Of a DNA stretch of 64,000 nt, positions 9,127 through 17,823 are shown in pieces (within the stretch, counting starts at the first letter, position 1; every line of letters starts with the position of its first letter). The stretch is taken from contig CAYNEO010000011.1 in assembly GCA_964396245.1 (NCBI GenBank), forward strand, positions 1 to 64,000. The letters run 5' to 3'. Below the pieces are notes generated by a model that saw nothing but the letters and a program-made list of their open reading frames with translations, did not search any database and was not told the origin of the DNA. The translations under genes were made by a program, and so were the position numbers. Source of the DNA: CAYNEO01 sp964396245 (GTDB lineage: Bacteria > Zixibacteria > MSB-5A5 > GN15 > FEB-12).

Positions 9127-10440
9127 ATGAAAAGCGAAGAAAATCGTCACCCACGCGGGTTCTGGTTCATTTTCTGGGGGGAACTGGCCGAACGCGCCAG
9201 TTTCTACGGAATGAAAACGCTCCTCCTGCTCTACATGATTCAGGTGCTCGATTACACCGATGCCAACAGCGCCTCGGTAGTATCCCTGTTCACGGCCTTC
9301 TGTTATATCCTCCCCATCCTGGGCGGTTATATCGCCGACCACTACCTCGGCAAGTTCAAGACCATCATCTATTTCGCCATTCCGTATATCCTGGGGCATA
9401 TCATCCTCGGCACGTTCAACACCCAGGTGGGCCTCTTTGTCGCCCTGTTGCTGCTGGCCGGGGGCTCCGGCTCGATCAAGCCGAATATCAGTACCCTGAT
9501 GGGATTGATGTATCAGAAAGCCGGGAAATCACACCTGATGAGCCAGGCGTTTTCGTGGTTCTACATGGCGATCAATATCGGCGCCGCTATCACGACCTTT
9601 TCACTTCCGTTCATCCGCGATCGCTACGGTTACGGGCCGGCATTTATGGCTCCCACGATCCTGATGGCGGTTTCGCTGGGGATTTTCTATATCGGCAAGC
9701 GATACTATCCCACTGAGGAAGTTCGGAAGATGCAGCGCGAACCGCGCACGCCCGAACAAAGACATGAGGAATGGTCTGTACTGCTTCGCCTCTCCGGTCT
9801 CTTCCTGTTGATCATATTCTTCTGGTCTATCTTCGATCAGTCGTACTCGACCTGGACACTCTTTGCCCGCGACTATATGAATCTGGATATCAGCTTCTTT
9901 GGGAACGTGTGGCACATCCCTCCCGATGCCATTCAAAGTCTTAATCCCGTGTTGATCGTGCTGATGACGCCCCTGTTCGCCTGGTTGTGGTCGAAAACCG
10001 ACCGCGACGAAACCCACCGATTGTCGTCGCCTCGCAAGATGCTGATCGGTTTTGTCCTAGTGATTTTGTGTATGGGCCTGATGTCATTCGCGGGTTACCT
10101 GGGAGCAGTGGCCAAGGTATCTATCATGTGGGAGCTCGGCGCATATATTTTGATCACCATGGCGGAGCTATGCATTTCAGTAGTGGGTCTGCAGCTGGCG
10201 TTTGAGGAAGCTCCCGACCGCATGAAATCAATGATTACGGGTATCTGGTTGTTCACCGTTTTTGTGGGTGACAGTCTCGCCGCATGGTTTTCGCGCCTTT
10301 ATACCCAGATGACACCGGCGAGTTATTTTGGCATGATGACCATCATGATCGCGGGTGTCACGGTGGCCTTCTACTACGTTGCGAAGCGATTCGAGCGCCG
10401 GGAGCCGGAGGTTGCAGTGACTGTCGGCGAGCCGGTCTGA
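9127..10440 (+). CDS. Proton-dependent oligopeptide transporter (POT/PTR2)
   Basis: 437 residues and about 12 membrane helices. GELAERASFYGM at residues 18-29 is the POT signature that carries the ExxER proton-coupling residues, and GGYIADHYLGKFKTI is the second family motif between helices 2 and 3. These carriers import di- and tripeptides with protons. It is a little shorter than the roughly 500 residues usual for bacterial POTs. It overlaps functionally and physically with the upstream DUF885 gene (1-bp gap), so expression is probably coupled. Confidence 0.93.
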   Translation: MKSEENRHPRGFWFIFWGELAERASFYGMKTLLLLYMIQVLDYTDANSASVVSLFTAFCYILPILGGYIADHYLGKFKTIIYFAIPYILGHIILGTFNTQVGLFVALLLLAGGSGSIKPNISTLMGLMYQKAGKSHLMSQAFSWFYMAINIGAAITTFSLPFIRDRYGYGPAFMAPTILMAVSLGIFYIGKRYYPTEEVRKMQREPRTPEQRHEEWSVLLRLSGLFLLIIFFWSIFDQSYSTWTLFARDYMNLDISFFGNVWHIPPDAIQSLNPVLIVLMTPLFAWLWSKTDRDETHRLSSPRKMLIGFVLVILCMGLMSFAGYLGAVAKVSIMWELGAYILITMAELCISVVGLQLAFEEAPDRMKSMITGIWLFTVFVGDSLAAWFSRLYTQMTPASYFGMMTIMIAGVTVAFYYVAKRFERREPEVAVTVGEPV

Positions 10441-10826
10441 TCGGCCGCTGTCGGGGAAATACTGTATGGGTTCTTAATAACTCAAGATTCGGGGTACAAC
10501 GGGAAAAAGCCGAATTTGCGGGCCGAATCCAACTCCCGGATTGGCCTCAGGTATCAGCGGATGGCGTGCAGTTGCCGGGGCCCTACAGTAATCTCCTTAC
10601 GGATTACACCGGACAGACATACCACGTCAGCATAAAGTATCACTTGACAAAAATCGCCTTATTAGTCTATATTGTTTGTAGATATGGCCTGCCGGCGCCG
10701 TGTTTGGAGCACACACGGAACAGTATCATTGCACAAATCCATAGCGAATGAGTCAGGGAAATTCTGCTTGGCGTGACACGAGTGGGTTTCCGTTTGTCAA
10801 ACCTTACGCTCATGAGGAGGGTACTC
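10441..10826. other. Intergenic region with a promoter
   Basis: About 386 bases after the POT gene. It holds the promoter at 10644-10673 and a leader of about 150 nt before the next gene. No gene, RNA family or repeat is recognisable. Confidence 0.6.
10644..10673 (+). promoter_or_regulatory. Sigma70-type promoter
   Basis: A perfect TTGACA (10644-10649) and TATATT (10668-10673) with an 18-base spacer. It serves the secreted-protein gene starting at 10827. Confidence 0.65.
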
Positions 10827-11885
10827 GTGACATTCAGAAGCATTGCCTTGCTGAGTGCTGTTGTCATCGCTATTCCGATGACTCAGTGCTCTCGCAATCC
10901 TGTCGATTCCGGGCAGGATATGCAGGCAGGCGACTCCATTCAGAAGAAGCAGCCGCCAAGCGAGGAGGCCGCCAACTGCCTTTCGTTTCCGGTAATCTGG
11001 TCGGACGGCATAACCAAACCGCTGCGCGGCACGTTCGGACAAACGACGTTCGACGGTCCGTACACATATATGGACGACCCGGCGACCTCGGAAACTGACC
11101 TCATTCAATGGTACTATCAGGGGGACCCGCTGAATGAATGGCAAGCCGAAAGCCGGAATCAAATGCTGGAGCAGCGAGGCCGGCTAAATGTATCCCGTGT
11201 CGACTGGGGCGACAACCTCGAGGCGAAATCATGGGATGAAAGCTCAGTCGTCCGTACCGAAGTGGTGCTGTTCCAGGATCTGGCTCCCGATGACGTTATG
11301 ACGGGCTACACGATGCTCAAGTTGAACGACGCCAGCGGCCTGGACGAAATTTGGGGGACCAACACCCAAACCAAACAAAGCACCGAGGCTACGGTCTACT
11401 CGGACTGCGCCCGGCTGACTATTCAGAAACTGGCTTTGCCGCGAGACGATCCTAGTCTCACCCTTACGTGGAATGCGACGACGGGCGAATGGGAAGGGAA
11501 CGTGGCCGCCACTATCTTCAATGGCGGCGTGTGGGGAGCGGCCGACGGACCCGGGTTCTACTCGGCGGAGATCAATGTCCAGGGGAAACTGATTTATGGG
11601 TACAACTGGTATGTTTCCGACATCGAGAATGCACCCGGAGACTATCGACTCACGTTCAGCCTGGACAACACCGATGCCAGTCCCCCGCTGAATACCTACT
11701 TCACCGACGCCACAACCATCGTGTTGCCGGCCGAAGAGGTTGTGACAGTGACCGCCGAAGAGGGTTCCGACAGTGGTGAACCCGACCTGGGCGGTGGTGT
11801 AGCCGTAGTGGCGCCCGAATACAATCTCACTTATATCGATGTTCGAATTCTTCCAAAGTCAGGAGGTGGCGGAAAACGTCGGTAA
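10827..11885 (+). CDS. Exported protein of unknown function
   Basis: 352 residues from GTG 10827, chosen because GAGGAGG ends six bases upstream; an ATG at 10812 overlaps that site. The first 22 residues form a signal peptide ending near MTQCSRN, so it may be a lipoprotein although the lipobox (M-T-Q-C) is atypical. The mature protein is rich in Thr, Asp and Trp, predicted mostly beta, and ends in a basic SGGGGKRR tail. I recognise no family. The repeated short aromatic beta strands suggest an extracellular or periplasmic binding role, without proof. It is a single-gene unit with its own promoter and terminator. Confidence 0.75.
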   Translation: MTFRSIALLSAVVIAIPMTQCSRNPVDSGQDMQAGDSIQKKQPPSEEAANCLSFPVIWSDGITKPLRGTFGQTTFDGPYTYMDDPATSETDLIQWYYQGDPLNEWQAESRNQMLEQRGRLNVSRVDWGDNLEAKSWDESSVVRTEVVLFQDLAPDDVMTGYTMLKLNDASGLDEIWGTNTQTKQSTEATVYSDCARLTIQKLALPRDDPSLTLTWNATTGEWEGNVAATIFNGGVWGAADGPGFYSAEINVQGKLIYGYNWYVSDIENAPGDYRLTFSLDNTDASPPLNTYFTDATTIVLPAEEVVTVTAEEGSDSGEPDLGGGVAVVAPEYNLTYIDVRILPKSGGGGKRR

Positions 11886-12198
11886 TTAACGTCCGGAGCC
11901 GTTAGTCCTGAGCGGTTCTACGTCAAGTCAAAGGAAATCATGCAGTTGAGAGACGGGTCGGTTCACGCCTGCCCGTCTCTTTCTTTTCCCGGAGGCGCGG
12001 TGCGCCCCCGGTCTGTACTGCCCTATCCGTTTAGTACACAATGCGATAGCATCTCAGAACGGGAGTTAGGCGGCGGAAAAGCGGCTATGAAGAGGCTTTT
12101 ATGATAGTTGCGGGATCAGGCGAAAAATAGATTGACAGGTCGATTTATCTATATTACCTTAGAGAAAACTCAGAAAATCCAGAAAATGCCGAACTCGC
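11886..12198. other. Intergenic region: terminator, then regulator promoter region
   Basis: The left part holds the terminator at 11949-11980. The right part contains a perfect TTGACA (12132-12137), but the base run 17 further on (TACCTT) is a poor -10, so a promoter for the HTH gene is only possible. Nothing else was seen. Confidence 0.5.
11949..11980 (+). terminator. Intrinsic terminator
   Basis: A 9-bp stem (AGAGACGGG with CCCGTCTCT) around a 14-base loop, followed by TTCTTTT. It ends the exported-protein transcript. Confidence 0.85.
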
Positions 12199-12945
12199 AT
12201 GGATCGAAGGTATTATACCACAAGTCAGGCCGCTGATCTCCTGGCCGTTTCTTCGGACACAGTGCTGAAGTGGGTCAGGCAGGGTAAGATATCGTCGTAT
12301 CGGACCCCGGGCGGCCATGCCCGCATACCCCGGGAGGCCGTCGAGCGACTGCTTCCGGTGCAGATCAACGGACAATCATTGCCCAGCGCCGAGCCTCCGG
12401 CCTACCACTACTGCTGGGAGTTCTATGCCCCGGAGGGCCGGACGAAACCGGAATGCCACGACTGTATGGTGTTTCGCAGTCGCGCCCGTCGCTGTTACGA
12501 GTTGAGAGAGATCTCCGAGGAGTTCGGCTACCTGACGCCGCATTGTCACTCCGAATGTGAAGATTGTGAATATTACGGCATCGTTCGGGACGAGGGGACA
12601 CAGGTTCTCATTGTCACGCGCAACAGCAAACTTCGCGACAGCCTGACGGAGGAGGCCGAAGGCGGCGACGTTGTTATGCAGTTCGCGGACAGCGAATACC
12701 AGTGTGCGTCGATACTCCATGCCTTTCGGCCGGACTATGTCGTGCTTGATTGCGCGCTTGGCCGGAATCGGACGCAGGAGATGTGCCGTTACCTCTCGAC
12801 CGACGAGCGCATTCCGTTCACCAAGATCATCCTGACGTCGCGAAGCGCGGATGTCGAAGATTGTTTTGACGGCCGGATATTCGGATGGATCAAGAAGCCG
12901 TTTACGTTCCAGCAGCTGAGATGTTGTCTCGGTCAGGCGGAATAA
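12199..12945 (+). CDS. HTH regulator with Cys-rich centre and receiver-like C-terminus
   Basis: 248 residues in three parts. Residues 5-52 are an excisionase/MerR-type DNA-binding helix-turn-helix (YYTTSQAADLLAVSSDTVLK, then a G-G-H-A-R-I wing). Residues 70-126 hold seven cysteines (72, 86, 89, 99, 116, 120, 123), starting with CWEFY and ending C-x3-C-x2-C-EYY, like CW-type cysteine-rich sensory modules that may bind metal, cluster or heme. Residues 134-245 have the receiver fold: the phospho-site Asp-184 (VVLDC) and Lys-223 (IKKPF) are kept, but the acidic pair is replaced by T-R-N. It is therefore probably a redox- or ligand-responsive pseudo-receiver regulator. The next genes make it a plausible regulator of locus A, though a 268-bp gap separates them. 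Confidence 0.82.
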   Translation: MDRRYYTTSQAADLLAVSSDTVLKWVRQGKISSYRTPGGHARIPREAVERLLPVQINGQSLPSAEPPAYHYCWEFYAPEGRTKPECHDCMVFRSRARRCYELREISEEFGYLTPHCHSECEDCEYYGIVRDEGTQVLIVTRNSKLRDSLTEEAEGGDVVMQFADSEYQCASILHAFRPDYVVLDCALGRNRTQEMCRYLSTDERIPFTKIILTSRSADVEDCFDGRIFGWIKKPFTFQQLRCCLGQAE

Positions 12946-12993
12946 AGCGGCCGGTACAGATAGACATATCTCGCAGGAGAAAATAACGGCTGA

Positions 12994-13028
12994 CCCGGTG
13001 GACATCGCTGGCAGGCTCGCCCACCGGG
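12994..13028 (+). other. GC-rich hairpin after the HTH gene
   Basis: CCCGGTGG (12994-13001) pairs with CCACCGGG (13021-13028) over a 19-base loop. There is no T run after it, so it is not a classical terminator. It could be a transcript-end or leader structure. Confidence 0.35.
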
Positions 13029-13114
13029 CCGGGTAGGACTGAAAACGCAACTCTTTACAGAAGCAATTTCCAGACCTGGTATAGCTATAGTATAAATCAG
13101 GCGCGTCCTGTCAA

Positions 13115-13128
13115 GCGACAATTGTCGC
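13115..13128. promoter_or_regulatory. Perfect 14-bp palindrome, candidate operator
   Basis: GCGACAATTGTCGC is a perfect inverted repeat. It lies about 85 bases before the macro-domain gene and about 20 bases after an AT-rich TATAGTATAAAT stretch (13085-13096) that could be a -10 region. Its place suits an operator or activator site for the locus A operon; the binding protein is unknown. Confidence 0.45.
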
Positions 13129-13213
13129 CGGGCCGCGAATCCCGCGTTTTCAGTCCACCCTCAGCCACAATCACAGTCCTGACATAATGTTTCTGCTCCA
13201 CAGGAGACTGCAC

Positions 13214-13753
13214 ATGTCCGATTCAATCACCATCAACAGCCGCACCTTGCGGGTCTTTGTCGACGACATAACCATGCTGGATGTCGACGCCTTTGTATTT
13301 TATGCCCGGTCGGAACTGACGCTGGGCGCGGGCTTCGGTACGGCCATCAGTGTTAGAGGCGGTCCGTCGATTCAGGAGGAACTGAACGGCAGCGGGCCGC
13401 TTGGCGTGACCGGGGTTATGACAACCGCAGCCGGCGACCTGAAGGCCGACTTTATCATTCATGCCGTGGGCCCCGCCTTTATGGAAGAGGACACGGAAGG
13501 CAAGTTGCGAACGACAGTTCTCAATGCGTTGAGGGAAGCCGACCGCAAAGGTATCAAACGACTGGCCTTCCCGGCCATGGGCGCCGGCTTCTACTGCGTG
13601 CCGCTGGACCTTTGCGCCGATGTCATGATCGGCACCATTTCCGACTATCTCGGGTCCGAGGATACCGGTCTCACCGAGGTAATAATCAGTGTGCTGGATA
13701 AACGTGAATTGAAGCCGTTCCGGGAACGTCTCGGGCAACCGGCGACAGTGTAA
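13214..13753 (+). CDS. Macro-domain protein
   Basis: 179 residues, almost exactly one macro domain. Typical elements are DITMLDVDAFV (strand and start of the ligand cleft), the G-A-G-F-G-T loop, the HAVGPAF strand and AFPAMGAGFY, corresponding to the conserved AFPALGTGxxG ligand loop. Macro domains bind ADP-ribose and related nucleotides, and many remove ADP-ribose or O-acetyl-ADP-ribose. The usual N-A-A/N-S-S segment at the cleft is replaced by Y-A-R-S-E-L, so hydrolase activity is uncertain. ATG 13214 follows AGGAGA. It is first in the locus A run, 11 bases before the cytochrome gene, which suggests NAD-related sensing for the electron-transfer genes. That is inference. Confidence 0.87.
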   Translation: MSDSITINSRTLRVFVDDITMLDVDAFVFYARSELTLGAGFGTAISVRGGPSIQEELNGSGPLGVTGVMTTAAGDLKADFIIHAVGPAFMEEDTEGKLRTTVLNALREADRKGIKRLAFPAMGAGFYCVPLDLCADVMIGTISDYLGSEDTGLTEVIISVLDKRELKPFRERLGQPATV

Positions 13754-13764
13754 AGGAGAGCGAC

Positions 13765-14448
13765 ATGAGTGAGTTACTGCATTTCTCGGAACACACGTTG
13801 CAGGAGGCGGCCCTGCTGTTCATGGGGGCCGTGTATGTGACGCGCCTCTACTGGATAACCCGGCGCAAAGCGGGGCGCGAACGGCAGGCGCCGACAGGTA
13901 CCGGAAGTCTCGATCCAAAGGGCTCCATAGTATATTCGTGGGCTAATGTAGCCATGCCCTGGAGCATGGAGAGCACCCGCAGGAAATGGTTTCTATATGT
14001 CCAGTTTGTCGCGTTCCATCTCGGGGTGGTGGCGGCGATCGGCTTGTCGTTCGTAATTCCATACGGACCGGGAATCCTGGAAACTCCCGGGGTCGTTCCG
14101 GTCCTCCAGATCGTGATTGGAGCGGCATTCCTGGTGGGTGTCGGACGCATAATCCGGCGTATCGCCAGCAAATACATGCGGGCGATAAGTTCTCCCGATG
14201 ATTATTTTTCCCTGGTACTGCTGACTGCCTGGTTCGCATTCGCATTCCTGGCGGTCCCGAACGACACCTCCGGCGGCGAATGGCCGTTGCTGACGTTCTT
14301 CTTACTCACGGCATTTTTCCTTGTGTACGTTCCGTTCAGCAAAATATCGCATTACCTGTATTACCCGTTCACACGCTACTACCTGGGCAAGACACTGGGA
14401 CGTCGCGGGGTTTACCCCGTGAGGAAAGCCCGTCAACATGCCGGTTGA
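13765..14448 (+). CDS. NarI/DsrM-like membrane cytochrome b subunit
   Basis: 227 residues with five hydrophobic helices. Histidines placed for heme b are in FHLGVV (helix 2) and in the C-terminal SKISHYLYYPFTRY, the latter resembling the NarI motif S-K-x-x-H-x-x-x-x-P-F. NarI, DsrM and HmeC proteins pass electrons between membrane quinones and a partner iron-sulfur protein. The partner here is the HdrD-like gene 45 bases downstream, so the pair matches the DsrMK/HmeCD type of module. AGGAG precedes the ATG. No other Dsr genes are present in the window, so the pathway cannot be named. Confidence 0.82.
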   Translation: MSELLHFSEHTLQEAALLFMGAVYVTRLYWITRRKAGRERQAPTGTGSLDPKGSIVYSWANVAMPWSMESTRRKWFLYVQFVAFHLGVVAAIGLSFVIPYGPGILETPGVVPVLQIVIGAAFLVGVGRIIRRIASKYMRAISSPDDYFSLVLLTAWFAFAFLAVPNDTSGGEWPLLTFFLLTAFFLVYVPFSKISHYLYYPFTRYYLGKTLGRRGVYPVRKARQHAG

Positions 14449-14492
14449 CACAGGACACCGACATATCGCCAAGGCACTGAAGGAGTGAAGGA

Positions 14493-16277
14493 ATGAATAA
14501 CAGTTCTCGATCATACAAGGCCCAGCGGGTTATCGACCGCATGGACAAGAAACTCAACCGCCAGATGCTGACGTCGCTGCTTGCCTGTGTCCACTGCGGC
14601 ATGTGCACCGACGCCTGCCACTACGTGCTCGCCAACCCGGGCGACCCGACTTACGCGCCATCGTACAAGGCGGACCAGATTCGGAAATTCTTCAAACGGC
14701 ATTACGACTGGACCGGCCGCGTGCTGCCGTGGTGGGTCAAAGCCAAGAGCCTTTATACCGACGAGGAACTCGAGGAACTGAAAGACACGGTGTTCGGCAA
14801 ATGCACTAACTGTCGCCGGTGTACGCTGAATTGCCCGATGGGGGTGGACTATGCGACTTTCAATCGCATGGCGCGCGGTCTTCTCGTTTCGGTCGGGATT
14901 ATGCCGGAAGGCGTCGCGGTCGTGAGCAAAGACCAGTGGGAAATCGGAAACCAGATGGGGGTGTTGAAAGAAGATTATATCGATACGCTGGAGTGGCTCT
15001 CGGACGAGCTCGAAGAGGAATTCGGCGATCCCCGGGCGAGAATACCGATCGATCTGGAAAACGCCAATATCGTGTACTCGATCAATCCGCGGGAAGTGAA
15101 GTACGATCCGAGGACGATATCCGACGCCGCGAGGATATTCTACCTTGCCGGCGAAAGCTGGACCATGCCGAGTGAAGGCTGGGACATGACAAACTTCGGG
15201 TTGTTCTCCGGCGACGATGACCTCGGCGGCGCTGTCGGACGCCGGCTGTTCGAGAAGGTTTCGGAGCTTGGCGGCAAGAAGCTGGTGATTTCAGAATGTG
15301 GTCACGGGTATCGGTCGACACGTTGTGAGGCGCAGAACTGGGCTGGATGGGACGTCGATTTTGAGATGGAATCATCAGTCATCACCATGTTGCGATACAT
15401 CAGCGAGGGACAAATCACGGTGGACAAGTCGAAGAACCAGTCGCCGGTGACGTTCCATGACTCGTGCAACAATGCCCGGAGCTGCGGATTGACCGAGGAG
15501 CCGCGCCAGTTGCTCAACCTGGTAGTCGAGGATTTCCGGGAGATGTATCCAAACCGGGCGGAGAACTATTGCTGCACCGGCGGCGGCGGCGCCATGTCGA
15601 TGTCGGAGTATACGCCGCGCCGGTTGAAATCGGCGAAGATCAAAGCCGACCAGTTGAAGGCGACCGGCGCCGAATACGTTTGTACGTCGTGCCACAACTG
15701 CGTCGACGGATTGACGGATCTCATCCGCCACTACAAACTTGGCATGAAAGTGACGCAACTGGTGAACCTGGTTGCCGAAGCTCTCGTCGTGCCGGAGGTC
15801 GTGGCGGTACCGTCGGTCGAGATTCCCGAGGTCGCCGCGGCCGGTGTCCTCGCCGGACATTCGGTACTGGTTGTCGATGACGAGCCCGATTTCGTGGTGT
15901 ACGTGTCGACGCTTCTGGAAGACAACGGCGCCGCGGTACATCGTGCATTCAGCGGTGAAGAAGCACTGCGTCTTGCCGCGGAGCACCAACCGGATCTGAT
16001 TACCCTCGACATTTCCATGCCGGGGATGTCCGGCCAGGAAGTGTTCGAGCGACTGCGTGAGGATAAGTCATTGCGGGAGGTTCCGATCTGTATCATCACC
16101 GGCCAGCCGGAGCTCCGCAAACTCATATATGACCGACCCCACCGGGCGCCCGAAGGATTCCTCAGTAAACCGATCGATGAAGAACAGCTCATACTCAATG
16201 TTCGGAAAGTGCTGAAAATCCCGCATGAGAAGGAATCGCCCAAAACCGAGTCCTCGGAAGCGAAAAAAGGAGTGTGA
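14493..16277 (+). CDS. HdrD/DsrK-like Fe-S oxidoreductase fused to a receiver domain
   Basis: 594 residues, with AAGGAG before the ATG. Residues 28-118 hold two 4Fe-4S motifs: Cys-32, 35, 38, 42 and Cys-104, 107, 110, 114. Residues 250-430 contain CCG-type cysteine domains (CGHGYRSTRC, then HDSC, YCCTGGGG and CTSCHNC) that in HdrB/HdrD bind the noncubane cluster where disulfides are reduced. From about residue 460 a complete response-regulator receiver follows: VVDDEPD, the phospho-site in ITLDISMPG, a Thr in ITG and the Lys in SKPID. The first part should take electrons from the NarI-like subunit to a thiol/disulfide or similar partner. The receiver fusion is unusual and suggests control by phosphorylation from the kinase encoded next. 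Confidence 0.88.
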   Translation: MNNSSRSYKAQRVIDRMDKKLNRQMLTSLLACVHCGMCTDACHYVLANPGDPTYAPSYKADQIRKFFKRHYDWTGRVLPWWVKAKSLYTDEELEELKDTVFGKCTNCRRCTLNCPMGVDYATFNRMARGLLVSVGIMPEGVAVVSKDQWEIGNQMGVLKEDYIDTLEWLSDELEEEFGDPRARIPIDLENANIVYSINPREVKYDPRTISDAARIFYLAGESWTMPSEGWDMTNFGLFSGDDDLGGAVGRRLFEKVSELGGKKLVISECGHGYRSTRCEAQNWAGWDVDFEMESSVITMLRYISEGQITVDKSKNQSPVTFHDSCNNARSCGLTEEPRQLLNLVVEDFREMYPNRAENYCCTGGGGAMSMSEYTPRRLKSAKIKADQLKATGAEYVCTSCHNCVDGLTDLIRHYKLGMKVTQLVNLVAEALVVPEVVAVPSVEIPEVAAAGVLAGHSVLVVDDEPDFVVYVSTLLEDNGAAVHRAFSGEEALRLAAEHQPDLITLDISMPGMSGQEVFERLREDKSLREVPICIITGQPELRKLIYDRPHRAPEGFLSKPIDEEQLILNVRKVLKIPHEKESPKTESSEAKKGV

Positions 16278-16281
16278 TCAC

Positions 16282-17778
16282 GTGAACGACCAGTTCCAAA
16301 GCTACTTTGACGCGATGCCGTGCTATCTGACGGTTCAGGACCGTCAGTTGCGCATGATACACGCAAACCAGCGGTTCAGGAGTGACTTCGGCGAGACCGA
16401 GGGGCGGCACTGTTACCAGGTATACAAGCGCCGGCCGGAGAAATGCGAAGTCTGTCCGGTGGAACGGTCGTTTCAGGACGGTCATCCCCACCAGAGCCGC
16501 GAGGAAGTGACGACGCTGGACGGCCGCACGGTGGCGGTGCTGGTCAACACAACGCCCATCTATGACGCCCGGGGGAATATCTCGGGCGTCCTGGAAATGT
16601 CAACGGATGTCACCGACATGAGCAGGCTGGAACAGCAACTCCGCGACAGCCAGGAGCGCTATCGGCTGCTCTTCGAGGAGGTCCCGTGTTTCATTTCCAG
16701 CCAGGACCGAGAGTTGCGCATCGTGGAGGCCAACCGGCTGCACCGCGAGACATTCGGTACCGAGTACGGCTGTAAATGCTACAAAGTGTACAAGCACCGC
16801 GACGAGGCCTGCGTTCCGTGCGTGGTGAAGCAGACTTTTGATGACGGACAGGTGCATATCCACGAGGAACTGGTCACCTCGAATGACGGCCGACCGATCA
16901 ATGTCATGGTGACGACCGCACCTATGAAGAATCGAAACGGTGAGATTGATCTCGTGATCGAAATGAGCGCAGATATTACTCGCCTGCGGGAGTTACAGTC
17001 CCAGCTCTCCTCTATCGGGTTGATCATCAGCAGTATCTCACACGATCTCAAGGGATTCCTGAGCGGGCTCGACGGCGGGATATATATGGTCAATTCGGGG
17101 CTCAGGCGGGATGACCGGGGACGTATCGAAACAGGCTGGGAAATGGTAACGCGGAATGTCGGTCACATTCGACGGACGGTTCTGGATATTCTCTATTTCA
17201 GCAAGGACCGCAGGCCGGAGCCGGTCGAGACCGATGTGTCCGACCTGGTGGCGGCAGTGGTTGAACAGATGCAGACGAGGGCAAAAGACCACGGGGTAGT
17301 TATTACAAGCGAAATAGATCAATCGGCCGGCAGTTTTCAGGTCGACCCTCGAGCGATACGCTCGCTTCTCACCAATTTGCTCGACAACGCGCTGGACGCC
17401 TGCCGCCTGAATACTCAGCAGCATGACAATGTGATCATGGTTTCGGTCAGGGGTGATCCTGACAACGTACAGATAGAGATTTCCGACAATGGTTTGGGGA
17501 TGCCGCAGGAAGTCCGTGAAAAGGCGTTCACCCTGTTCTTCTCCTCGAAGGGCACGGGCGGTACCGGATTGGGGTTGTTCATCGCCAACAAGATTGCAAA
17601 AACCCATGGCGGACGAATAGACCTCGACTCCGAGATAGGTCGCGGGTCGCGTTTCACGGTCACCCTTCCCCGAATCGCCGCGGTTACCGACGATTTGGAG
17701 AGCTCGGACAACGGCAACGGAGAGCGTGAGACCGCAATTGACGAAACAGAACGGCGCAAAATTGCAGACGATATATGA
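16282..17778 (+). CDS. Soluble histidine kinase with two cysteine-bearing PAS domains
   Basis: 498 residues from GTG 16282, preceded by AAAGGAG nine bases upstream; the longer frame from 16225 overlaps the previous gene. No membrane helix is seen. Two PAS domains (about 5-112 and 127-235) each carry four matching cysteines: 14/44/55/58 and 136/166/177/180, the last three in a C-Y-x-V-Y-K ... C-x2-C pattern. The phospho-acceptor is His-254 (ISHDLKG). The ATPase core shows NLLDNALDAC (N box), DNGLGMP and GTGLGLF. It should autophosphorylate in response to a cytosolic redox or ligand signal and pass phosphate to the receivers on either side. Four bases separate it from the oxidoreductase stop. 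Confidence 0.9.
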   Translation: MNDQFQSYFDAMPCYLTVQDRQLRMIHANQRFRSDFGETEGRHCYQVYKRRPEKCEVCPVERSFQDGHPHQSREEVTTLDGRTVAVLVNTTPIYDARGNISGVLEMSTDVTDMSRLEQQLRDSQERYRLLFEEVPCFISSQDRELRIVEANRLHRETFGTEYGCKCYKVYKHRDEACVPCVVKQTFDDGQVHIHEELVTSNDGRPINVMVTTAPMKNRNGEIDLVIEMSADITRLRELQSQLSSIGLIISSISHDLKGFLSGLDGGIYMVNSGLRRDDRGRIETGWEMVTRNVGHIRRTVLDILYFSKDRRPEPVETDVSDLVAAVVEQMQTRAKDHGVVITSEIDQSAGSFQVDPRAIRSLLTNLLDNALDACRLNTQQHDNVIMVSVRGDPDNVQIEISDNGLGMPQEVREKAFTLFFSSKGTGGTGLGLFIANKIAKTHGGRIDLDSEIGRGSRFTVTLPRIAAVTDDLESSDNGNGERETAIDETERRKIADDI

Positions 17779-17823
17779 AACCGGCCGCATGCAAAGGCAT
17801 CAGGGCAAGAAAGGCGGATTGTG

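Noticed and set aside
12132..12160. Promoter with TTGACA before the HTH gene
   Set aside because: The -35 is perfect, but the base run at a 17-base spacing is TACCTT and the better TATATT is only 12 bases away.
12960..13060. Riboswitch candidate between the HTH and macro-domain genes
   Set aside because: There is one 8-bp hairpin but no conserved core of any riboswitch class that I could recognise.
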